A stretch of 64,000 nt of DNA. It comes from Metarhizium brunneum. Its lineage: Eukaryota; Ascomycota; Sordariomycetes; Hypocreales; Clavicipitaceae. A program made the position numbers and the translations under genes. This document shows positions 13,584 through 22,224 of the stretch, piece after piece. How positions within the stretch are numbered: position 1 is the first letter of the stretch; every line of letters begins with the position of its first letter. The stretch spans positions 434,001 through 498,000 of the forward strand of contig NC_089423.1 in the NCBI RefSeq assembly GCF_013426205.1, in the 5' to 3' direction. The notes under the pieces are model-generated. The model was not told where the DNA came from, did no database searches, and was given only the letters and a program-made list of their open reading frames with translations.

Positions 13584-14671
13584 ATGAAGCAAGCTATCGT
13601 GGACAAAGCTGTTACTGTCGCAATCTGCGATGTCGACATTCCTGTCGCCAAGCCTGGCCAAGTTGTGATTCAGGTTGTGGTGTCTGGTACCAATCCCAAG
13701 GATTGGAAAATGCCCGCTTGGATGCCAGATGCTCCTGCTGCAAACCAGGGCGATGATATTGCCGGCTATGTTGAGGCTGTGGGAGGAGGAGTCTTGAACT
13801 TCAAAAAGGGCGACCGAGTGGCTGCTTTTCACGAAATGATGACGCTTGGTGGAAGTTACGCCCAGTATGCCGTCGCATGGGAGCACACGACCTTCCATCT
13901 CCCGGAGGATACCAGCTTCGAAGGTATGAGAATCCTCGGCCGATTGTGCTTGCACGCCCATTAACACAACTAGAGGCCGCCACGATCCCACTAGCTGCCA
14001 CGACATCTGCCCTTGGTCTGTATCAGCAGCTAAGCCTTCCACTTCCTTGGAATCCCGCGCCAGAACCACTGCCTCTGGTAGTGTATGGCGGTGCATCCGC
14101 TGTCGGCGCTTTTGCGATCAAACTAGCACGCCTCTCGAATATCCATCCTATCATCGCTGTAGCCGGCAAGGGCACACCGTTCGTTGAAACACTGATCGAT
14201 CGTTCCAAGGGCGACACCATCATCGACTACCGCAAAGGCGACGAAGCTGTGCGCAAGGCCGTCAGAGATGCCGCCCGCGGCCTGCCAATCCACCACGCTT
14301 TTGACGCCGTATCAGAGAAGGGGAGCTACCAGAATCTCGGCGCGGCGCTAACCGCACCAGCTACAATTACAGTTGTTCTGCCGGGTCAAGAGTACAACAA
14401 GGTTCCAGAGGGGGTTAAGATTGTCGCAACCACCGTAGCATCAGTTCACAAACCTGCAGATAAAGGGAAAATGGTTAGTGAGGTCGAGTTTGGCGCTGCA
14501 TTCTTCGCCTTGTTTGGGAGAGGCCTGGCGGGGGGTTGGTTCACGGGGCATCCTCATGAAGTTCGCCCGGGTGGGTTGGCTGGGCTTGAGGGAGCGTTGA
14601 AAGACTTGCAGGCTGGCAAAGCTTCGGCTGTGAAGTACGTTGTCCGCATCGCCGAGACACCAGGACTGTAG
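13584..14671 (+). CDS. MDR-superfamily zinc-type oxidoreductase (quinone/enoyl reductase-like)
   Basis: Exons are 13584-13923 and 13974-14671, encoding 345 residues. The 50-nt intron (GTATGA..TTAAC..CTAG) restores the join SFE-EAATIPLA, which is conserved in this family. The N-terminal GroES-like domain is residues 1-130 (GTNPKDWKMP, GDDIAGYVEAVG, GDRVAAFHEM). The Rossmann NADPH site is near residue 152 (YGGASAVGAFAIKLAR). The wording is closest in my recollection to CipB/ToxD-type fungal oxidoreductases. It is less like the trans-acting enoyl reductases that partner PKS-NRPS enzymes, although these belong to the same superfamily. Substrate unknown. It is isolated between transposon remnants and 36 kb from the PKS-NRPS, so cluster membership is not supported. 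Confidence 0.88.
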
Positions 14672-14714
14672 GACTGTAATTCGGCCAAAGGCTGTTTCTA
14701 CATTACCTGTTGGC

Positions 14715-14739
14715 AACTAAGTGGGCTAACCACTTAGTT
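14715..14739. repeat. Perfect 10-bp hairpin after the MDR gene
   Basis: Arms AACTAAGTGG and CCACTTAGTT flank a 5-nt loop, 44 nt past the MDR stop. AT-rich remnant DNA starts just beyond, so this may mark an element edge or a transcript-end structure. Confidence 0.6.
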
Positions 14740-15349
14740 AGCCCCGAAACTCCGGGACAGCTACTATATCAATTAGCAATATAGGTATAGAAGCACAATT
14801 TCTTAGCTATACTCGAAAATTAAGACTAGATCTAACCACCAAAATAGGGTCAAAACTTTTTATTATTACACTAAAATACTTTTATAGCTTATATAAATTA
14901 AACTCTAGACTTTTTTTAATTTTAGATTTATATATTATATTATATCTGGCGCTTAAAATTATTATTAGAATTTCACGGCGAAGACCCTTGTTTTAGTAGT
15001 TTATTAAACTACAATTAAACTAGTATTAATATATTTAGCGCTAATTCTAATTAGACTATATATTATTAGATTTATTTTAATTTAAGGGTTAATAGGTATT
15101 TTATTTAGTATTTATATATATTAATTTTTACTTAATATTTTACTCTAATATTAGTAATATATTTTATTTTTTTATATAAGTAAATTATATATATTAAAAA
15201 TACTAAAAAAATATAGCTACTTATATAAGTTTACTAATTCTTAGGAAAAGGCTAAGGCTAATATAAATTATAAGTAAGTAAAATAATAGCAGGACACCGC
15301 TACACAATATAACAAACTGTATACTAGACTATATAGTCCAGGTCTTCCC
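14740..15349. other. AT-rich RIP-like remnant DNA
   Basis: Strongly A/T biased with no open frame of note. No terminal repeats found. Probably a decayed repeat. Confidence 0.45.
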
Positions 15350-17258
15350 CAGACCTGCGTATTTGGATATAATATATTAATATCAACTCTACTATCTAGA
15401 TATATTAATATTAATATATATTAATATTTATATAACTTTTTACCTCTTAAATAGATATCTAGATTAATATCTACCTATTATTACTTTTTAATTAGTAGAA
15501 AAGATCTTATTAATTAAATAAAGGAGAAAAGTTTTTTCCTAATTTTAATATTAGGAACCACCAACTAAGTAGTCGTCTAAACTATAATAGGCTGTGCTGC
15601 TGATGACCTCTCGGCTAATGTGCGCTCGACTGATGCCGGTGCTGATGACGCCACCAAATGAAGGTCTCAGAACCTCCCCCTGAGCATCGACCACGCAACT
15701 ATTTGCCTAGCTCGTCCAGAGCTTCTGGTTTCTCTCTTCTGTAAGGCAATCAATTTGTTGATTTCCGAGCTTACCTTGTAGCTGAAAAAGCCCCGTGCCC
15801 TTACACAAACAGTTCTCGTAATTAGCTTATCTAGGCGATTTATCGTCCATGGCATCGTCTCAGACCACTCCTGCTTCTGCGCCCTCGATTTCGGACCAGC
15901 CTATTACTGGGACGTCTCTGGGAGGTTGTTGGAGAAGGTATCTGTCTCTACAACTAACCAGGGAACAATAGGTCACACTTGATATCAGCTACGGACAGGT
16001 GGGATTTGATTCGAGATATGATATCGAAGGAAGAAGACGAGAGGCCAGTTGTCAGAGGGCCGATTATCGCGCTGATGATTATGCTAACTTACTCTTTTCG
16101 CCAGCTTGACCATGCAGGTACCTCGAGCAATTGGTGCCCGAGCCGGACTCTGAACCAGGGGAGAAGCCGAGAACGTTAAGAGGGACGATGATTCTATAAA
16201 TAAAAGTCTAAGTCCTCTTCGCCTTGGCTGGTGGCCCGGTGCAGGTGTCCACACATTAAAGGCGTGGCGGCTTAGAGAGAAACATAATCGTCTAGACTGC
16301 GACGACGTTCTCGGAGTCTAGTAATAGTTCCACCAGAAGAATTAGCGGTCTTCTATACACAAGATCTGGTGTTAAATAACAACCGCATTGATCGCAGACT
16401 TGCAGGCTTCGGCTGATTGTACGCCTTGCACCACTGCTCTAAAGTGCAAGGTGTGACGTAATATTTTAAGTACTATACATTATCAGACCAGACACCTGTG
16501 TATGCCGCCGCACTCCTTCTCGATCCCTCAAAAAGAAGAAAATACATTGAGAGGAATTGGAAAGAGTCCTGGCAAGCCTCTGCTATTGCAGCTGCCCAGA
16601 AAATCTGGCTAGACGAATATGAGGCCGCGGCAGTCCCAGAATCCTTGCGGGCGCCTCCAGATATATCTTCTTCATCTGAAAGGCAGCACAACGAGCTGGA
16701 TGAGTTGTTGAGCGGTATTGCGGTTACCGGCCCTATATTAGACGATGCCGATGACTTTGAAACCTTCATTAATGCAACACCAACTCGGATAACCGGCTCT
16801 CCTCTCGAGTGGTGGCTACATCGAGACCAAAGGAAAGCATATCCGCGGTTATCCCGCATGGCGATTGATATCCTCTCAATTCCTCCTGAATCATCTGATG
16901 TTGAGTCTCACTTCTCATCGGCACGGCGTACGTTATCATGGGATAGAGAGAGTATGACCTGCGAGAACCTGGCCAAGGTTGAGTGTGTGGGCAACTGGAT
17001 ACGTGAGGGTATCATCGTGCCCAAGTCTCACGGTAGCAGGGGCGTTATTTCGAGCGGTTCTGTTGACTTTAGCGTTGAAACAGAGGCAGGGGACTTTCTA
17101 GACTAGGGTGTTTAATGTTCTTTCTTCTAGAGTACAGGAGCTAGATGTGATTAGCTGGATATCAACATTGCTAAAGTGGCTATGTGGCTATACGGATATC
17201 TATCTGGATATCGATATAAGGGCCGGAATTTCGGTGGATATCGATATACGCAGGTCTG
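15350..17258 (+). mobile_element. Internally deleted hAT DNA transposon
   Basis: A 13-bp terminal inverted repeat, CAGACCTGCGTAT at 15350-15362 and its reverse complement at 17246-17258, brackets a hAT transposase remnant. Subterminal GGATAT/GATATC words recur near both ends, as is usual for fungal hAT elements. At 1.9 kb it is too short for a full transposase of roughly 2.4 kb. The left 250 bp are AT-shifted. I found no matching 8-bp target duplication, so the exact ends are provisional. Confidence 0.6.
15849..17106 (+). pseudogene. hAT transposase remnant (N-terminal piece plus C-terminal dimerisation domain)
   Basis: An ATG at 15849 opens a short Ser/Thr/Pro-rich N-terminal piece (MASSQTTPASAPSISDQ) that soon stops. 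A second open stretch, roughly 16498-17106, carries the hAT C-terminal dimerisation region. It contains PLEWWLHRDQRKAYPRLSRM, then SSDVESHFSSARRT and ENLAKVECVGNWIREG. The catalytic core between them is missing. The protein would have catalysed cut-and-paste transposition, and this copy cannot act alone. Confidence 0.8.
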
Positions 17259-18385
17259 CATAAGAACCAGCCAGACCAAGTGGTTCAGATTCATGCAAAT
17301 TTAATATCAACTTTCTCAGCGTAGTAATTTGCGAGAAAAGGCTCACCAAGTTGCTGTAAAGTTCACAGTTCAATTTATAGTCGATTCTTAAACAGCGACA
17401 TTATTGTTGTGGGAAGCTGCCTCTGGATGTATATATTTACATAAGTACAGCACAATAGCCCATTAGATAGTGCTAAAAAACCGCCACTGTAGCGCCTTTA
17501 GTGATGGAACCACTATAAATACAGCGCTTAGAGCCCTGACAGCACATATGCTTGCTCGCTTGCTTTCTGAAGAATGGCTCTGCTAGCCTAGATAGAATTC
17601 CGATCCGTAGCCCTTCTCAAACAAAGTGAGGACCGGGGGGTTGGGGGCTGGCCCCCATGAAGTTTAAATAAAAAGAAATAAAAAAAATTAAGGAGGAAAA
17701 CAAGTCAGGAAAAAAGCTACGCCTTACCCCCGCGCATGTCCTATCCGCGGCCCCTCGTTATGTCTGCAGGGGGCCTTATAGAAGCTACAACTGCAAAGGC
17801 CTGGAAACAGCTGCAAGTAGCTGCTAGGCCAGCCGCAAACTAGCTAGACAACTGGGCTAGCGTTACTCTAGTAAAAACTAGAGCTATTTTTATAGCTTTT
17901 ATAGCTAAAAACAGCTCTAACAGCTGGCAGGCAACCCGCCAACAGCTGCGAACAGCCCGATAAAACCAAACTAGCTAAGTTGCTTACGCAACTAGTTAAA
18001 AAAAGCTCTACCTGCTAGAAAGAGACTATCTAGGTTGCACATAAGCTTTCTAGCTTACCTGATAAACCCCTTAAATCATGTGACTAACTAGCCTACGTAA
18101 GACCTTCTAGCTCACGCAAGCTAAAGCTCTAAAGCAGGAAAAACAACTAGAAACCTAGGAAAAACGCAGGAAAAAAGCTAATAAAGCTATTATCAACTAA
18201 TAGCCCTAAAAATAACACTTGCTAACAACTGCTATCACCTGCTAACACTTGCTAAAAACAACCTTCCCTTTGTAAAATAGTATAAAAAGCTCTGGATTTG
18301 TGTATTTTAGTTTAAAACTCCTAGGGCAACAGCTTCGATAGAAAAATAAAAATAGACCTTAACATAACCCTAACCCTAAAGTTTG
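17259..18385. other. Intergenic with low-complexity and repeat-like DNA
   Basis: No gene found. It holds a G-rich run with the near-palindrome GGGGGCTGGCCCCC at about 17642-17655, then 400 bp rich in AGCT/CTAG words (17770-18180) that looks like a partly RIP-mutated repeat. Confidence 0.4.
18366..18379. repeat. Interstitial telomere-like tract (CCCTAA)
   Basis: The run AACCCTAACCCTAAA carries just over two units of CCCTAA, the complement of the TTAGGG fungal telomere unit. It lies 6 bp from the left inverted repeat around the NmrA gene. So short a tract could be chance. Confidence 0.5.
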
Positions 18386-18420
18386 GATCACGTGCGAGCG
18401 TGCAGGGGGGTCGGAGTGTA
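18386..18420 (+). repeat. Left 35-bp inverted repeat flanking the NmrA-like gene
   Basis: It begins GATCACGTGCGAGCGTGCAG and ends GTCGGAGTGTA. It is the inverse of 20161-20195 with two mismatches. Together they enclose the NmrA-like gene and its tandem repeats. Confidence 0.85.
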
Positions 18421-18456
18421 TTTCAATAAAGTAAATAACGTACAGGTTGAGAAGCA

Positions 18457-19593
18457 TTAAATGTCTCGACCCTGGGCAGAAAGGGCCTTATGGCTACTAA
18501 CCGGTGCCACAACAGTCCCGGCATAAAGGCCCTGATTGCTACTAATCGCTTCCACAACAATCCCCGTATAAGCATCTATGTCTTCAATTGACAACCCCAG
18601 AGTCTTGTTATGAAGCCCCCGCCTACTCTCATAATCACCCTCCCCTGTTGGAAACGAAAGACGCCCAAATATCTGCGTCCCGAAGCCAGACAGATCTCCC
18701 TTCTGCGTCTTCGCCGCACCTTCCTCATAATGGTCCTTAGAGGTTTTGCTTGTGAAAGTCCAATCTTTATCGCTAGTGCCTGTCGCCTTCTTAACACTGT
18801 TAAAAACTTCTTTCTGGGTTGGCGAGAAACTAGCAATATACACCACATTGTTTCGTAGCTGCGACAACGTGGGTAGCTTGTCGTTCTCGTCGTCTGGAAA
18901 TTCTTTAAGTGAGACTAAGGCAGTAATTGCCTTAGCCATCTGAGGCCAAGTAGAACTACTATAGCGGACACGGGCGTCATCGATCCATAAGACGCTGCGA
19001 TTTCGAATGTCTATGCCATAATTGTCGGAATAGAGGACGTATTCATACCACAGCCCGGTGGTGAGAACTACCCATGAACTGACACCGAGACTTTCAATCA
19101 GAGAACTCACACCCTCAACTTCTGGCGGCACAGGAGTATCTTTCATCAACTGTTCGTTGGCGAAATCAAAGGCGAACCAGTTAGGCATGACATACGGCAC
19201 ACCTGCTTTAGCAGCCGCCCGGATCAACTTGGGTTGGGTATCGCCAGGTGCATCGAAGGCGAGAGTAATAATGAGGAATTGCTGTCCGTGGAGAGCCTTA
19301 ACCAGTGAATCCTCATCGTCATAGTCAACTAGGGCGGCTTGGACACTGTCAGGTAATTTAGTGGTGCTTGTAGCACGTGTTATCGCAGTAACAGTATGCT
19401 TTCCTGTTTTACACAGCTCCTTTATGATAAATCCTCCAAGCCTGCCTCCAGCCTATTGCAATAGTTAGAATTTACTAGAACCCATGGTACAAATAAACTA
19501 ATATTAACAAGATGCACTTACCCCAACGATGGCAACCCTTTCAATGTGGTTACTAAAGCCCTTAGGCTGATTTTTGGCGTATTCTTGCGACAT
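18457..19593 (-). CDS. NmrA-like NAD(P)-binding protein
   Basis: Exon 1 is 19522-19593 and exon 2 is 18457-19452, giving 355 residues. The 69-nt intron (GTAAGT..TTCTAAC..CAATAG) joins VAIVG to AGGRLGGF, creating the Rossmann dinucleotide motif GAGGRLGG at residues 24-31. Downstream are TAITR, FLIITLAFDAPGD, IRAAAKAGVPYVMPNWFAFD and a C-terminal substrate region, all typical of NmrA/isoflavone-reductase-like atypical SDRs. Members of this family act as redox sensors or reductases. Which applies here cannot be told. The gene and about 570 bp of upstream DNA are enclosed by 35-bp inverted repeats, suggesting it travels as a unit. Confidence 0.9.
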
Positions 19594-19750
19594 GGCTTGG
19601 AATAAACCCTTAAGTCTGATGTGACGATGAACTGAGCGTTTTGGCGTCGGACAGATTATATCTTATATATCTGATTTGGATTAGCTACCTGCAGCAAATG
19701 AGGAGCCGCTGGCAAGTTAGCGCCCGGAAAGTGGATTTTGCCTGACAATA

Positions 19751-20140
19751 AAGCTAAATATCCACGCCTCTAACCCTACCGCCGCGGCGTTCCGGTGGTT
19801 CCGTGGAATGGCTCATTGCAAGTTATCTTCTTGGCATAGTTTTGTTAATAGTGCTTTATAAGCACTATAGGTACAAGGGCTACAGCTAGGATAAACAATA
19901 TACCAAAGCTAAATATCCACACCTCAAACCCTATTGCCGCGGCGTTCTGGTAGTGTGGGGTTCCGTGGAATAGCTTATTACAAGTTATCTCCTTGGTATA
20001 GTTTTATTAATAATGCTTTGTAAGCACTATAGGTATAAGGGCTACAGCTAGGATAAACAATATACCAAAGCTAAATATCCACACCTCGAACCCTACTGCC
20101 GCGGCGTTCTGGTAGTGTGGGGTTCCGTGGAATAGCTTAT
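19751..20140. repeat. Tandem repeat, about 155-162 bp, 2.5 copies
   Basis: Units starting AAGCTAAATATCCAC occur at 19751, 19906 and 20068. Each contains a CCGCGGCGTTC block and a GTGCTTTATAAGCAC-like hairpin. The array lies upstream of the NmrA-like start and ends 20 bp before the right inverted repeat. Confidence 0.85.
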
Positions 20141-20160
20141 TGAAAAGCGAAGCTTTTCTT

Positions 20161-20195
20161 TACACTCCGACCCCCCTGCACGCGTGCACGTGATC
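20161..20195 (-). repeat. Right 35-bp inverted repeat flanking the NmrA-like gene
   Basis: It begins TACACTCCGACCCCCCTGCA and ends GTGCACGTGATC. It is the inverse of 18386-18420. Outside it the sequence turns AT-rich at once. Confidence 0.85.
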
Positions 20196-21389
20196 TAATT
20201 TTATAAGAAAAGTAGTTTCTATCACGTGTTTTTAAGACCTTTAATTAGCTATAATCCTAACTTTTAATTAGCTATCTTTAAACGCTTTTAATTAGCTGCT
20301 TCAGAAATATACTATTATATAATATTACGGGCCCTATACGTTGACGTGACTTTTATACTGCTTTTACTCTCTTTTTCTCTGCCTAATAAATTCTAAATAC
20401 TGCTTAAACTACGCTTATAAGCTTTTACTCTCTTCCTTTTTTAAGGATACCTCTACTAATCTGAGTAGTAAGGTCTTTATTACCTGTATAGGTTACTAGG
20501 AGAAGTTAAGGAAGAGAAGGGCTATATAGCTATTAAATACTAATAGACTATCTAAGAGACCTAATATATCACGTTTTCTACCTCAATTACACCCTCTCCT
20601 TAAAGAGCCCGCCAGACCCTTTATTCTTCCAGTCTAGCATTATAACTAGCCTTAGCAGCTTATTCCACCTCTCTAGCCTTGAGTTTTTTGTCGGCAACGC
20701 CTTTAACTACTCTAAGGTTAAGCCTCTTAACCTATTTAACTAGCCTAGTATCTAGTTTAGCTCTAAGTCCCTAAACCTATTTAACTTATTTAGTATTATA
20801 TTTATCCTTAACCTATCTTGCCTTAAATCCTACGTTAATAATCCCCTTAACTATACTAGCCTTAAGTCTCTTAACCTATTTAGCCCTTATAGTATCTAGT
20901 ATATTTCTAGTTTTAAGTTCTCTAACCTATTTAACCGGTCTTGTATTAAGTTTCTTAGCTGATCCTACTACTTTAGCTTTAAGTCCTTTAACTTATACTA
21001 CCAGTTTAGCCTAAAGTTACGGGCTTTTTCCTAACTAAATAATAGGGGTATATATAAAGCTTCTACGCCGCTATAAATTAGGTTAAAATAGAGATATACC
21101 TTTATTATAAGGAGTATTAGTTTATAATAGATTTAAAGTATAATACTTACTATATATACTTCTTATAAAATAAATATAACTAAAGTCCTTACCTAATATT
21201 TATGGAGAATAAAATAGACCTAGAAGATATTCTAGATTACCTACTAGAACTTATATAAGTTAAGGAGATAATTATTACTTAGTTTTACGTGTAAATAATA
21301 GTTTATTACTATTATAGCTATTAATATTACTATATAAAGTATTACATAAGTTTTATATAAAATATAATTAAGATAATTAATATATTACC
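20196..21389. other. AT-rich remnant DNA
   Basis: RIP-like bias throughout. Near 20240-20310 the word TTTAATTAGCT appears three times. No intact gene. Confidence 0.5.
20600..20980 (-). pseudogene. Relic coding sequence with coiled-coil pattern
   Basis: One minus-strand frame gives repeated Leu/Arg heptad words (LNKLNRFRDLELN, LNRLRGLTLE), then LKALPTKNSRLERWNKLL and VIMLDWKNKG, broken by TAG/TAA where Gln is plausible. It resembles in style the coiled-coil part of the antisense protein inside the intact retroelement (28327-28972), but homology is not shown. It could also be a degenerate short-period DNA repeat. Confidence 0.3.
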
Positions 21390-21725
21390 TGTAACGGCTA
21401 AGGTTCCTAAGGGATAAACTAGTTATAGTTTATATTAGCAAAATAACTAAGGCAGTTAATCTAAGCAGTTAGGTATTATATTAGTAATAGGTTATAAACT
21501 ATAACCAAGTAATTAGAGTTAAAGAGTTATAAGTAAAGCTTATTTAATATAATAATTAGTATTAAAAGCTAAGAAGTTAAAGGCTATTTATAAAGTAAAT
21601 TTAAGGGTTTTTATATACTATAATTATTAGTTATTATAAAGGTAAGTATTCTTAATATTTACTTTTAAATATTAATAAATATTATATATACTTATTTATA
21701 ATAACTAAGCGTTCTTCCTATTAGT

Positions 21726-22161
21726 TGTTACGACCCAGCACGTAGGCTGCAGGATGGGCCGGCTGCATGGAGCCGCCGGGCGGCACAGGCATGACGGGCC
21801 ACGGAACATTGGTCGGCACGACAGGACCAATGGGAAGGACGCTCAGTTATTATAAGTGAGCATGCACAACGCTCACCAGTGTTTGGAAGTGAGCATCGAG
21901 GATGCTCACCTCCGCGATAACTAGCAACCGTAGTATATAGGGACCCCCAAATTCGCTTCATAGATAGCCTCTAGCTCCTTAGCTTTCAACACAGATCATT
22001 ACATTGAATAAGCCTCGCTTACAACTCTTTGACTCTGATCACTTGGTTACGGTCTACGACCTATTACCAACGTAACACCCAACTGCTCAGATTGACTGCC
22101 CTAGTGGCTCTGCCAACATAAACTACGACTAGTTTATCCCTTGGGAACCTTAGCCGTTACA
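21726..22161 (+). repeat. 5' LTR of the intact element
   Basis: A TATA box (TATATA, 21934-21939) lies in U3. A perfect hairpin with 9-bp arms GTGAGCATC/GATGCTCAC and a 3-nt loop lies at 21889-21909, 24 bp upstream of the TATA. Transcription probably starts near 21980. Confidence 0.97.
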
Positions 22162-22162
22162 C

Positions 22163-22172
22163 GTTGAAAGCT
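22163..22172 (+). promoter_or_regulatory. Probable self-priming primer-binding site
   Basis: One base after the LTR, GTTGAAAGCT is the exact complement of AGCTTTCAAC at 21981-21990 in the same LTR, about 45 nt past the TATA box. No TGG that would pair with a tRNA CCA end is present there. The Tf1/sushi lineage of Ty3/gypsy elements primes from the 5' end of its own RNA in this way. The assignment here is inference. Confidence 0.65.
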
Positions 22173-22224
22173 CTTGTTCAGACTACTACCGCGTCACTCT
22201 GAGCAATACCTGATAACTGTCAAC

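Noticed and set aside
13584..14671. MDR gene as the trans-enoyl reductase of the PKS-NRPS
   Set aside because: Its wording is nearer to CipB/ToxD-like oxidoreductases, and 18 kb of transposon debris separates it from the first cluster gene. Not excluded, but not supported.
20161..21389. Right inverted repeat as one end of a Fot1/pogo-like element extending rightward
   Set aside because: No matching second end and no transposase motif was found in the AT-rich stretch. The only partner seen is at 18386.
21728..21961. 77-codon minus-strand frame in each LTR
   Set aside because: It lies wholly in the LTR, appears twice because the LTRs are identical, and has no domain.
22174..22224. Extended Gag start
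   Set aside because: The extension begins with TTG within the primer-site region. The ATG at 22225 has a good context.
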